Assembly: GCA_946222885.1 (NCBI GenBank)
Contig: CAMIAK010000010.1
Span: 57,935-121,934 of the forward strand
Source: an uncultured Nesterenkonia sp.
GTDB lineage: Bacteria; Actinomycetota; Actinomycetes; Actinomycetales; Micrococcaceae
Reading direction: 5' to 3'
DNA: 64,000 nt
Part shown: in pieces, positions 1 to 7,929 of the stretch
Position numbering within the stretch: the first letter of the stretch is position 1
Layout of the letters: each line of letters starts with the position of its first letter
Notes under the pieces: model-generated
Database searches by the model: none
The model's input: the letters and a program-made list of their open reading frames with translations, nothing else
What the model was told of the DNA's origin: nothing
Program-made: the position numbers and the translations under genes

Positions 1-417
1 CGCGGGCAGGGCGGTGGCCACATTCCCGCCGACGGTGGAGGTGTTCCAGACCTTCCAGGAGGCCACGAAGGCTTGTGCGGCCGGGACCATCAGGCTCAGG
101 CCGGGGAGGTCTGAAGTCAGGACGCCCCGGTTCCGCAGGGTCTTCTGCGCATCATGGAACTGGGCCACGGTGCAGGTGGCCGCGATCTCCAGCCCGCGCC
201 AGCCGGAGCCCTCATCGCCTGCGGCCCGGCCGCCGTCGTGCCAGGTGATCGGGGCCCATCCGGAGCCGGTGATGTCCAGCAGGCGCTTCGGCTCAGCCGT
301 GGTGAAGTCATGCCCGTAGGAGTAGAGCACGGTGCCGCCGGCCAGCCAGACGTCTCCCGGGCGGAAGCTGTCCGGATCGGAGGTGGGCACCACTGCGTCG
401 ACGCTGGTCATATCCAT
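1..417 (-). CDS. Molybdopterin dehydrogenase FAD-binding subunit (xanthine dehydrogenase type), truncated by window edge
   Basis: Only the first 139 codons lie in the window; the frame is still open at base 1. The N-terminus reads MDMTSVDAVV, and two features are typical of the FAD-binding domain of CoxM/XdhB-type subunits: WLAGGT near residue 27, and STVGGNVATAL at the cut edge, which matches the FAD-contacting GGN loop. This subunit would pass electrons from the molybdenum subunit through FAD to its acceptor. The start at 417 lies 1 nt after the xdhC stop, so the two genes are translationally coupled; a second in-frame ATG is at 411. With xdhC upstream and purine deaminases next door, a purine hydroxylase (xanthine dehydrogenase) is the best guess, but other molybdo-hydroxylases share this domain. 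Confidence 0.8.
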   Translation of the reverse strand, partial: MDMTSVDAVVPTSDPDSFRPGDVWLAGGTVLYSYGHDFTTAEPKRLLDITGSGWAPITWHDGGRAAGDEGSGWRGLEIAATCTVAQFHDAQKTLRNRGVLTSDLPGLSLMVPAAQAFVASWKVWNTSTVGGNVATALPA

Positions 418-418
418 A

Positions 419-1561
419 TCAGGCGGCCATCTCCCGTGTGATGCTGATGCTGCGCCGGCGGCTTCGGCTGACCGGCCCGGTCTTTTCGGAGAGCGGGGCG
501 CCCGTCCGCGCGCCGGCGTCGTCCGGTTCTGCTTCTGCCTCCCCGCCGGCCGCAGCGTTCCGCGCGGCGATGAGCTCGGCGAACATGGACACCGCCGTCT
601 CCGCAGCCGTGGAGGCCTGGATGTCCAGGCCCAGCGGGGTGTGTACGGAGGCGATGCTCGCCGGGCTGTGCCCCCGCTCTTCCAAGGCCCGGGCGCGGCG
701 GGACCCGGCACGCCGGGACCCCATGGCGCCCAGGAAGCTGATCGTGCGGCCGCCCTCGGACAGGGCGGCGTCCAGCACGGGGACGTCCAGATCCGGGTGG
801 TGGGTCATCACGCAGACGGCGGTCCACGCTCCGGCAGGTGCCGCCAGAACCTTCTCCCGCAGGGCCGTCACCGGCTCGCCCACCGCCAGCTCCACGCCGT
901 CGGGCACCCGTTCCGCGGTGGCGAAGGCCGGCCGGACGTCCACCATCCGCACCCGCCACCCGGCCTGCAGGGCGAGACGGGCCAGGTGGACGGAGACGTC
1001 ATGGACCCCGCTGAGGAACAGCACCGGGGCGCCCTCGCGGCGCTCCTCCACGAGGAGCTCCCGGGGAGCGGATCCGACGGAGTCCTCGGAAGGAGCGGTC
1101 TGCGGCTCCGCGGCCGGCTCTGCTGTCTGGTCCGGCCCGGCGGCCTCATCCAGCCGGATCCTCCTGGACAGCTCGGCCGGTTCGCGTGCCTCCTTGCGGG
1201 AGAGCGAGCGCAGCCGCTCCAGCGTCTCCCCGTCCAGGGTGCTCAGCGGCTGGATCAGCACCTCGATCTCACCGCCGCAGGTCAGCGCGACATCCAGCCC
1301 CTGCTGCTCGAAGAGCGTGCCGTCCGGGCCGAAGCTCTCCAGCCGCGGCCGGCCCTCGGCGATCGCATCCTGGGCCAGGGCCGCCACGGAGGACTCCACG
1401 CATCCCCCGGAGAGGGAGCCGATGATCCGCAGGTCCGCGGAGACCGCCATGGAGGTGCCCACCGGGCTGGGGGAGGAGCCCCGGACTGAAACGATCGTTG
1501 CGACGGCCCAGTCCTGGGGCGCGGCGAGGCAGCCGGCGTAGTCAGCGACTCTGTCCAGCAT
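419..1561 (-). CDS. xdhC: XdhC/CoxI family molybdenum cofactor insertion protein
   Basis: A 380-residue protein with an N-terminal XdhC/CoxI domain (about residues 10-75; VSVRGSSPSPVGTSMAV, GSLSGGCVESSV) and a C-terminal Rossmann-like XdhC_C domain (about residues 205-345; VMTHHPDLDVPVL, FLGAMGSRRAGSRRA). Family members bind and help insert sulfurated molybdenum cofactor into xanthine dehydrogenase-type enzymes. A charged Glu/Pro/Ala-rich linker of roughly 55 residues joins the domains. I chose the ATG at 1561 because AAGGAGG lies 8 nt upstream; an in-frame ATG at 1603 has no ribosome-binding site. It precedes the FAD subunit on the same strand and is divergent from the deaminase/transporter genes, which supports a role in purine hydroxylation. 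Confidence 0.88.
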   Translation of the reverse strand: MLDRVADYAGCLAAPQDWAVATIVSVRGSSPSPVGTSMAVSADLRIIGSLSGGCVESSVAALAQDAIAEGRPRLESFGPDGTLFEQQGLDVALTCGGEIEVLIQPLSTLDGETLERLRSLSRKEAREPAELSRRIRLDEAAGPDQTAEPAAEPQTAPSEDSVGSAPRELLVEERREGAPVLFLSGVHDVSVHLARLALQAGWRVRMVDVRPAFATAERVPDGVELAVGEPVTALREKVLAAPAGAWTAVCVMTHHPDLDVPVLDAALSEGGRTISFLGAMGSRRAGSRRARALEERGHSPASIASVHTPLGLDIQASTAAETAVSMFAELIAARNAAAGGEAEAEPDDAGARTGAPLSEKTGPVSRSRRRSISITREMAA

Positions 1562-1629
1562 GGTTCCAGCCTCCTTCATGAGCAGACCCGGCGCGGGGAT
1601 CACAGCCTAGGCGGAGCGTATGACGCCGG

Positions 1630-1660
1630 TGTTACAGGACCTCTTAACCCCGGTGTAACA
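1630..1660. promoter_or_regulatory. Inverted repeat in the xdhC / deaminase divergent promoter region
   Basis: TGTTACA (1630-1636) and TGTAACA (1654-1660) are perfect inverted copies 17 nt apart; a related TTAAC sits between them at 1644. They lie in the 143-bp gap between xdhC and the amidohydrolase, upstream of the latter's TAGGAT hexamer (1692-1697). A shared operator for the divergent purine genes is likely. Repeated GTAAC half-sites recall nitrogen-regulator (GlnR-type) boxes, but that identity is speculative. Confidence 0.45.
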
Positions 1661-1704
1661 GACGGGAGAGTCATAAGAAATATCCGTTTCATAGGATGGG
1701 CGGC

Positions 1705-3087
1705 ATGTCAGCAGAGACGCTCATCCGGAACGCCTATCTCATCCTCGAGGCCCAGGGCCCGCAGCCGCACGGCGGCACCGGGCAGGGATGGGAGATCGAC
1801 GGCGGATGGATCGCCCTGGCCGACGGCCGGGTGCACAGTGTGGGAACCGCCGCGCAGGAGCCTCCCGCAGCGGAGACGGTGATCGACGCCGGCGGCCGGG
1901 TGGTCACCCCCGGGCTGGTGAACACCCATCACCACATGTACCAGAACCTCACCCGTGCCTATGCGCCTGCGGTCAACGGGACGCTCTTCCAATGGCTCAC
2001 CGAGCTCTACCCCAAGTGGGCGGGGCTGGACGAGGAGGCCGTCTACCTCTCCACCTATGTGGCTGCGGCCGAGCTGCTGATGGGCGGCTGCACGACCTCC
2101 TCGGACCATATGTACGTCCACCCGCGGCCGCAGCTCATCGACGCACAGATCAGCGCCACCAGGGAGATCGGCTTCCGCTTCATGGCCAACCGTGGCTCGA
2201 TGACCCGGTCGGTGGAGGACGGCGGGCTGCCGCCCAAGGAGGTCGTCCAGGACGAGGAGACCATCCTGGAGGACTCCGAGCGCCTCATCGGCGCCCACCA
2301 TGACCCGGCCCCCGGAGCGATGACGCGCGTGGCGCTCGCGCCCTGCTCGATGTTCTCGGTGAGCGAGTCCATCATGCGCGCCACCGCAGAGCTCGCGGAG
2401 AAGCACGACGTCCGCCTGCACACCCACCTGGCCGAGGACAAGGACGAGGACGCCTACGCCCTGGAGGTCTACGGCCGCCGCCCCGTGGAGTATTTCGAGG
2501 ACTGCGGCTGGGCGGGAGAGCGCTCCTGGGTGGCCCACTACGTCTACGGCTCCGAGGAGGAGAACCGCCGCCTGGCCGCGGCCGGGGTGACTGCCACCCA
2601 GTGCCCCAGCTCCAACATGATCCTGGCCGGGGACACCGCCGACGCCCGCGCCCTGCGCGAGATGGGCATGGCCGTGGGCATCGGCTGCGACGGCTCCTCC
2701 TCCGCCGACTCCGCCGACCTCTGGGCGGAGACCCGCGGCGCCCTGCTGCTGGGCCGATACCGCCACGGGCCGGCGTCGTTCTCCGCGCGGGACGCGCTGA
2801 ACATGTCCACCCTGGGCAGCGCGGCCAACTTGGGCTGGTCCGATGAGATCGGGCACCTGCGCCCGGGAGCCTGCGCCGACCTGGTGATCTGGGAGTCGGA
2901 CCGGCTCTCCCAGGCCGGGGTGCTGACCGACCGTGTGGAGGGCTGGCTGCGCTCCGGCCCGGCCCGGGCCCGGGACACCTTCGTGGCCGGGCGCCGCCTG
3001 GTCGCCGGAGGAGAGCTGCAGCTGGCCGGCATCGAGGACGTGCTGGCCCGCCACCGCACCGCCGCAGCCCGCATCCAGGGAATCTGA
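1705..3087 (+). CDS. 8-oxoguanine deaminase-like amidohydrolase (Atz/Trz family)
   Basis: A 460-residue cyclic amidohydrolase. Metal-site motifs are intact: NTHHHMYQ (H75, H77), LHTHLAED near 235, a later His in VAHYVYGSEEE, and the catalytic Asp in GIGCDGSSSADS. The LTELYPKWAGL and GGCTTSSDHMY segments resemble 8-oxoguanine deaminases, which turn 8-oxoguanine into urate; hydroxydechloroatrazine hydrolases are the nearest alternative. Its position between a xanthine dehydrogenase accessory gene and a base transporter/deaminase set agrees with purine use. TAGGAT ends 7 nt before ATG 1705, suggesting a leaderless mRNA; an ATG at 1696 overlaps that hexamer and is less likely. Exact substrate is inferred, not shown. 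Confidence 0.8.
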   Translation: MSAETLIRNAYLILEAQGPQPHGGTGQGWEIDGGWIALADGRVHSVGTAAQEPPAAETVIDAGGRVVTPGLVNTHHHMYQNLTRAYAPAVNGTLFQWLTELYPKWAGLDEEAVYLSTYVAAAELLMGGCTTSSDHMYVHPRPQLIDAQISATREIGFRFMANRGSMTRSVEDGGLPPKEVVQDEETILEDSERLIGAHHDPAPGAMTRVALAPCSMFSVSESIMRATAELAEKHDVRLHTHLAEDKDEDAYALEVYGRRPVEYFEDCGWAGERSWVAHYVYGSEEENRRLAAAGVTATQCPSSNMILAGDTADARALREMGMAVGIGCDGSSSADSADLWAETRGALLLGRYRHGPASFSARDALNMSTLGSAANLGWSDEIGHLRPGACADLVIWESDRLSQAGVLTDRVEGWLRSGPARARDTFVAGRRLVAGGELQLAGIEDVLARHRTAAARIQGI

Positions 3088-3108
3088 GGAAGGAGCTGCC
3101 GAACACCC

Positions 3109-3153
3109 GTAACGGCGCCGATGGAAACCGGCGCGTAACCGGAGACGTATTAC
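3109..3153 (+). promoter_or_regulatory. GTAAC/GAAAC half-site cluster and -10-like element before the importer lipoprotein
   Basis: GTAAC at 3109, GAAAC at 3124 and GTAAC at 3135 precede a TATTAC hexamer (3148-3153). GAAAC and GTAAC are separated by exactly 6 nt, the spacing of GlnR-type nitrogen boxes, and similar GTAAC sequences occur before the upstream amidohydrolase. The transporter operon therefore probably has its own nitrogen- or purine-responsive promoter. The regulator is not visible here. Confidence 0.4.
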
Positions 3154-3189
3154 TCTTGGTCTCTCGCACTTGAGATGAAGGAGCTGGAC

Positions 3190-4257
3190 ATGAACACTCG
3201 CACTTTCTCCCGACGCCGGCAGCTCACCGCCGCCGCGGCAGCCGCCGGCCTGTTGGCCCTGACCGCCTGCGGAGGCGGAGGAGACGGCGACGCCGACGGT
3301 GAGGACCAGGACTTCGGCTCGCTGGACGTCCCGCTGTCCTGGCTTCACACCGCCGAGTTCGCCGGACTCTACATGGCCTCGGACAACGGCTACTTCGAGG
3401 ACGCCGGCTTCGACTCGGTGAACCTCGTCCCCGGCGGGCCCTCCGCCACGCCTTCACCCATCCAGGTGGCCACCAGCCCCGGGGACACCATCGGCATGTC
3501 CAACCCGCTGGTGGTGGGCTCCACCATCGCGGAGGAGGGCGACGACGCCCAGCTGAAGATCATCGGCTCGGTCTTCCAGGACGTGCCCTACACCCTCATC
3601 AGCCACGGCGAGAATCCTGTGGAGGAGCCCGAGGATCTGATCGGCATGAGCGTGGGCGTGGCCCCGGCCAATGAGCCGGTCTTCTACGCCATGCTCGAGG
3701 CCAACGGCATCGACGAGGACGAGGTCGACGTCGTCTCCATCCAGGGCGACGCCCAGGGCTTCCTGGCCGGCGAGTACGACGCCTACCACGGCTTCGCCAC
3801 CAATGAGCTGATCAGCATGGAGCTCGACGGAGAGGACGTCGAGGACCTCATGTTCGTCGACGCCGGCCTGCCCTTCGCCGGCGGCTCCATCGTGGCCAGC
3901 GAGCAGATGATCGAGGAGGAGCCGGAGAAGGTCAAGGCCTTCCTGGAGGCCGCCATCCGCGGTTGGCACGACGCCCTGGGAGATCACGAGGCCGTCGCCG
4001 AGACCACCACGGAGAACCACGCCGCGGACCAGAACCTCGACTTCGAGCACCAGGAGGTCACCTCCGAGCGTCAGGCCGAGCTGATCACCAACGAGTGGAC
4101 CGCGGAGAACGGCCTGTTCACCATGTCCGATGAGCTGATCGAGGACACCCTCTCCGCGATCGAGGCCGTGGGCTACGAGGTGCCTGAGGACCTCTTCGAC
4201 CTCTCCCTGCTGGAAGAGGTCTACGAGGAGAACCCCGACCTGGTCGAGCACCCCTGA
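3190..4257 (+). CDS. ABC transporter substrate-binding lipoprotein, NMT1/THI5-like
   Basis: A 355-residue lipoprotein with SRRRQ near the N-terminus (possible Tat motif), a hydrophobic core and lipobox LTAC (Cys27), followed by a Gly/Asp-rich tether. The mature part has the NMT1/THI5-like fold signature around WLHTAEFAGLYMA and GYFEDAGF. Relatives bind pyrimidines, thiamine precursors or other nucleobase-like compounds. AAGGAG lies 7 nt before ATG 3190, so the in-frame ATG at 3175 is rejected. It heads an operon with an ATPase and two permeases, and a deaminase follows. The likely ligand is a purine or related base. The protein is strongly acidic, as expected for a halotolerant host. Confidence 0.88.
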   Translation: MNTRTFSRRRQLTAAAAAAGLLALTACGGGGDGDADGEDQDFGSLDVPLSWLHTAEFAGLYMASDNGYFEDAGFDSVNLVPGGPSATPSPIQVATSPGDTIGMSNPLVVGSTIAEEGDDAQLKIIGSVFQDVPYTLISHGENPVEEPEDLIGMSVGVAPANEPVFYAMLEANGIDEDEVDVVSIQGDAQGFLAGEYDAYHGFATNELISMELDGEDVEDLMFVDAGLPFAGGSIVASEQMIEEEPEKVKAFLEAAIRGWHDALGDHEAVAETTTENHAADQNLDFEHQEVTSERQAELITNEWTAENGLFTMSDELIEDTLSAIEAVGYEVPEDLFDLSLLEEVYEENPDLVEHP

Positions 4258-4304
4258 TCACCGCCACCCCTGATCACCCCGAGGGACCGAGGAGACGCAC
4301 GGAC

Positions 4305-5153
4305 GTGACTGGCGCCGCAAACACGCTGAATCCTGCCGCCGCAGCGGAGAACCCCCACCTCACCGGTGAGGGAGTGAACCTGACCGGGCTGAGCAAGACC
4401 TTCGGCTCCGGCCGCAGGGAGGTGACGGCCCTCAAGGACGTCAACCTCGCCACCGGCCGCGGCACCTTCCTGTCCCTCCTCGGCCCCTCCGGGTGCGGGA
4501 AGTCCACCATCCTGCGCATGCTGGCCGGGCTCGAGGAGCCCACCGCAGGGGAGCTGCTGGTGGACGGCCAGACCCCGGAGGAGCTGCGCCGGGCCAACCA
4601 CCTGGGCATCGCCTTCCAGGACTCGGCCCTGCTGCCCTGGCGCAGCGTCTACTCCAACATCCGGCTGCCCCTGGAGGTGGCCGGGATCAGACCCGAACCT
4701 GGTCTCATCGAGGACCTGATCGAGCTGGTCGGGCTGAAGGGGTTCGAGAAGTCCCGTCCCGGGCAGCTCTCCGGCGGCATGCGCCAGCGGGTGTCCATCG
4801 CCCGGGCCCTGGTGGTCAAACCCTCGGTGCTGCTGCTGGACGAGCCCTTCGGCGCGCTGGACGACATGACCCGCCAGCGTCTGAACCTGGAGCTGCTGCG
4901 GATCTGGACGGAGAAGCCCGCCACCACCCTGATGGTGACCCACGGGATCTCCGAGGCGATCTTCCTCTCCGACGTGGTGGCCGTGATGAGCGCCCGTCCC
5001 GGCCGGATCAGGGAGGTCTTCGAAGTGGACCTGCCGCGGCCGCGCACCCCGGAGATGCAGCGCACCCCGGAGTTCCATGCCCTGGTGGACCATGCCTCCG
5101 ACCTGCTCTTCGGCAAGGACCGCGGCGGCGAGAGCGGCGGAGAGCACGGATGA
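4305..5153 (+). CDS. ABC transporter ATP-binding protein (nitrate/sulfonate/taurine class)
   Basis: A 282-residue ATPase of the SsuB/TauB/ThiZ class. It has Walker A GPSGCGKST, the signature LSGGMRQR, Walker B LLLDEPFGALD and switch His in MVTHGISEA. It starts at a GTG, with AGGAG about 10 nt upstream, 47 bp after the binding protein. Its stop overlaps the next start (ATGA), so it is coupled to the first permease. It should energise uptake of the base-like ligand held by the upstream lipoprotein. The first ~25 residues are a low-complexity Ala/Asn extension. Confidence 0.9.
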   Translation: MTGAANTLNPAAAAENPHLTGEGVNLTGLSKTFGSGRREVTALKDVNLATGRGTFLSLLGPSGCGKSTILRMLAGLEEPTAGELLVDGQTPEELRRANHLGIAFQDSALLPWRSVYSNIRLPLEVAGIRPEPGLIEDLIELVGLKGFEKSRPGQLSGGMRQRVSIARALVVKPSVLLLDEPFGALDDMTRQRLNLELLRIWTEKPATTLMVTHGISEAIFLSDVVAVMSARPGRIREVFEVDLPRPRTPEMQRTPEFHALVDHASDLLFGKDRGGESGGEHG

Positions 5154-5980
5154 GCCTGGCCGCCAAGACTGAGGCGCCCCGACGCCGCAGGAGCCCCGCC
5201 GGGCTGCCCGGCTGGGCCCCGGGCGCGCTGGGGCTGGGCGTCGTCGTCGCGATCTGGTGGGTCATCGGCGCCACGGGCGTGGTCAGCGTGGGGGCGCAGG
5301 GACGCTCTGCGATCCCCGCCCCGCCCGAGCTGTTCGCCCAGCTCCACCAGGACGGCTTCGACTTCTACTGGCGCAACTCCACGGTCACCTTGGCCGAGGC
5401 GGGCATCGGCTTCGCGGCGGGCAATGTGCTGGCGGTCCTCACCGCGGGACTGGTGCTCATCGCCCCGTGGATGGAGCGGATCGCGACGCAGCTGGCCGTG
5501 ATCACCTACTGCCTCCCACTGGTGGCCATCGGCCCGGTGATCTTCGCCGTCGCCGGCCCGCCCGCCTCCGGGGAGCCCTCCGTGACGGCCGCGGTGCTGG
5601 CCGGTCTCTCGGTCTACTTCGTCACCGTGGTGACCACCATCCAGGGGCTGAAGGCCGCGGACAGGGCCGGTCTGGACGTGGTCCGGGTGGCCGGCGGGAA
5701 CCGGCTGCACCAGCTGCTGAAGGTCCAGCTGATCACTGCGGTGCCCTATATCTTCACTGCGCTGAAGATCGCCGCCCCGGCCGCCGTGCTGGGCGCGATC
5801 CTCGGCGAGTACGTCGGCGGCGTGGACCGAGGGCTCGGCCCCGCCATGGTCAGCGCCCAGGAGACCCTGAACGTGGAGCGCCTGTGGGCCCTGGCCTTCG
5901 TCGGAGTGCTCGTGGCGGGAGTCTCCTATGCGGTGATCGCCCTGGCCGGCCGGTTCGCGACCCCCTGGGCCGCAAAGTGA
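5150..5980 (+). CDS. ABC transporter permease 1 of the purine-locus importer
   Basis: A 276-residue inner-membrane permease of the SsuC/TauC type (BPD_transp_1 fold) with about six membrane spans starting at LGLGVVVAIWWVIGATGV. The EAA-like ATPase-contact loop is around GLDVVRVAGGNRLHQLLKVQL. The start at 5150 overlaps the ATPase stop (ATGA). Together with the following permease it would form a heterodimeric channel, which is an arrangement also seen in riboflavin/thiamine-precursor and nucleobase importers of this class. Confidence 0.88.
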   Translation: MSLAAKTEAPRRRRSPAGLPGWAPGALGLGVVVAIWWVIGATGVVSVGAQGRSAIPAPPELFAQLHQDGFDFYWRNSTVTLAEAGIGFAAGNVLAVLTAGLVLIAPWMERIATQLAVITYCLPLVAIGPVIFAVAGPPASGEPSVTAAVLAGLSVYFVTVVTTIQGLKAADRAGLDVVRVAGGNRLHQLLKVQLITAVPYIFTALKIAAPAAVLGAILGEYVGGVDRGLGPAMVSAQETLNVERLWALAFVGVLVAGVSYAVIALAGRFATPWAAK

Positions 5981-5994
5981 GGGGAGGGGACCTG

Positions 5995-6786
5995 ATGCAG
6001 ATACTCCGTGCCGTCTTCCGTCCGTTGGTCAACCTGGTGATCTCGCTGGCCGTGATCCTGATCGTCTGGGTCGGGCTGCTGGAGCTCTTCGACGTCTCCG
6101 GGATCATCGGCAAGGGCCCGCTGGACGTCTACGAATACCTCCTCACCCATGAGAACGCCGGAGATCACCGAGCTGTGGTCTTCGCGGACTTCCGGGTGAC
6201 CATGGCGGACACCTTCATCGGGTTCACCGCAGGACTTGTGACCGCCGCGGTGATCGCCATGCTCTTCCAGCTCTTCAAGGGGTTCGAGGCGGCGATGATG
6301 CCGCTGGCCATGATCTGCCGCTCGGTGCCGCTGGTGGCCATGGCCCCGATCATCGTGCTGATCTTCGGCCGCGACTGGGCCTCGGTGGCGGCGATGGGCA
6401 CCATCGTGGTCATCTTCCCGGCGCTGGTGACCATCGTGGAGGGGCTCCGGTCCTCCTCCCCGGCGATGACCGAGGTGGTCCAGGTCTACGGCGGCGGTCC
6501 CGCCACCGTGCTGCGGAAGGTCGCGATGCCGGCGTCGCTGCCTTCCTTCTTCACCGCCACCCGGGTCTCCATCCCCGGGGCGCTGACCGGCGCCCTGCTG
6601 GCCGAATGGCTGGCCACCGGAGACGGAGTGGGATACGGCATCTTCCAGGCCATCGCCAACACCCAGTACGACCGTCTCTGGGCCTCGGTGCTGCTGGTGA
6701 CCCTGGCCTCGCTGCTGATCTACTCCCTGGTGGGGGTCGTCGAGCGCCTGGTGGCCCGCCGCACCGGCATCGGCCTGGAGGGCTGA
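5995..6786 (+). CDS. ABC transporter permease 2 of the purine-locus importer
   Basis: A 263-residue permease related to the one before it, with about six membrane spans. The cytoplasmic loop TEVVQVYGGGPATVLRKVAMP is the EAA-type contact with the ATPase. GGGGAGGGG lies just upstream of ATG 5995, 14 bp after the first permease. The deaminase gene follows after 27 bp, so import and deamination are probably co-expressed. The ligand is unknown; the neighbours point to aminopurines. Confidence 0.88.
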   Translation: MQILRAVFRPLVNLVISLAVILIVWVGLLELFDVSGIIGKGPLDVYEYLLTHENAGDHRAVVFADFRVTMADTFIGFTAGLVTAAVIAMLFQLFKGFEAAMMPLAMICRSVPLVAMAPIIVLIFGRDWASVAAMGTIVVIFPALVTIVEGLRSSSPAMTEVVQVYGGGPATVLRKVAMPASLPSFFTATRVSIPGALTGALLAEWLATGDGVGYGIFQAIANTQYDRLWASVLLVTLASLLIYSLVGVVERLVARRTGIGLEG

Positions 6787-6813
6787 CCGAGACAAGACGG
6801 AGAGAAGGAAGAC

Positions 6814-7851
6814 ATGACTGAGTCCCTGAACGAGCTGGAACGGTTCTGCTACGGCCTGCCCAAGGCAGAGCTGCACCTGCACCTGGAGGGCACCCTGGAG
6901 CCGGAGCTGAAGTTCGAGCTGGCCCGGCGCAACGGGATCGAGCTGGTCGAGTCCACGGTGGAGGAGGTCAAGGCCACCTATGACTTCACGGATTTGACCA
7001 GCTTCCTCGCTGTCTACTACCCGGCCATGCAGGTCCTGCAGACGGCGCAGGACTTCGAGGACCTGGCCTGGGAGTATCTGCGCCGGGCTCATGAGCAGGG
7101 CGTGGTCCACGTGGAGATGTTCTTCGATCCGCAGGCCCATACCTCCCGCGGAGTGCCCTTCGCGGATGTCATCGGCGGCTACCGCCGGGCGGCGGTGCGC
7201 GCGCAGCGGGAACTGGCCATGTCGGCGGAGCTGATCATGTGCTTCTTGCGGGACTTCTCCGCCGAGTACGCCATGGCCACTCTGATGGAGGCGCTGCCCT
7301 ACAAGGAGTGGATCCTCGGCGTCGGGCTGGATTCGGATGAGCGGGGCAACCCGCCGTCCAAGTTCGCCGAGGTCTTCGCCCGGGCCAGGAGGGAGGGCTT
7401 CCTGCTGACCATGCACTGCGACATCGACCAACCAGGCTCCATCGAGCACATCCGCCAGGTCATCGAGGACATCGGGGTGGACCGCATCGACCACGGCACC
7501 AATGTCTTGGAGGACGAGCGTCTGGTGGAGGAGGTCCTCCGCCGCGGCCTGGGGCTGACCAGCTGCCCGAAGTCCAACTCCTTCGTCACTGAGGAGATGA
7601 AGTCGGAGGAGATCGTCACCCTCCTGCGCCGGGGTGCGGCGATCACCGTGAACTCCGACGATCCGGCATACTTCGGCGGCTACGTGGCTGAGAACTATGT
7701 CGCCCTGGCTGAGCACGCCGGGCTGAGCCGCGAGGAACTGGTGCAGCTGGCGGAGAACTCCTTCAAGGCCTCCTGGCTGACGCCGGCGCGCCGGGAGAGG
7801 TACATCGAGCAGGTCCGGGAGTACGGCCAGCCGACATCACGTCGAAGCTGA
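6814..7851 (+). CDS. Adenine/adenosine deaminase family enzyme with altered HAGE motif
   Basis: A 345-residue COG1816 deaminase, closest in pattern to bacterial adenine deaminases. It has LPKAELHLHLEGTLEP (metal ligands H21 and H23), VHVEMFFDPQAHT, GVGLDSDERGNPPSKF, RIDHG (H227) and VNSDDPAYFGGY (D282, D283). The usual HAGE motif, whose His binds zinc and whose Glu is the proton donor, reads HCDID at 201-205: the His is kept but the Glu position is Ile204. Asp203 or Asp205 might substitute. The enzyme may act on a modified purine, or catalysis may be rearranged. GGAG-type ribosome-binding site precedes ATG 6814; it is the last gene of the importer operon. Confidence 0.82.
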   Translation: MTESLNELERFCYGLPKAELHLHLEGTLEPELKFELARRNGIELVESTVEEVKATYDFTDLTSFLAVYYPAMQVLQTAQDFEDLAWEYLRRAHEQGVVHVEMFFDPQAHTSRGVPFADVIGGYRRAAVRAQRELAMSAELIMCFLRDFSAEYAMATLMEALPYKEWILGVGLDSDERGNPPSKFAEVFARARREGFLLTMHCDIDQPGSIEHIRQVIEDIGVDRIDHGTNVLEDERLVEEVLRRGLGLTSCPKSNSFVTEEMKSEEIVTLLRRGAAITVNSDDPAYFGGYVAENYVALAEHAGLSREELVQLAENSFKASWLTPARRERYIEQVREYGQPTSRRS

Positions 7852-7861
7852 ACTCGACCGC
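7847..7861. repeat. Left copy of 15-bp direct repeat flanking a lower-GC island
   Basis: GCTGAACTCGACCGC, overlapping the deaminase stop codon; an identical copy lies at 10509-10523. The DNA between them (TetR, MFS pump, toxin-antitoxin) has visibly lower GC than the neighbours. The pair could be an insertion footprint. No integrase is present between the copies. Confidence 0.5.
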
Positions 7862-7929
7862 GTTCTGCGCCCTCGACTGTCCTATTCCCCTTGCAGCGGT
7901 GGGGAGCCTCTCGGAGCGGATCACCATCG

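Noticed and set aside
5926..7716. Minus-strand open frame of 596 codons opposite a permease and the deaminase
   Set aside because: Low-complexity antisense translation with no domain; the plus-strand genes are well supported.
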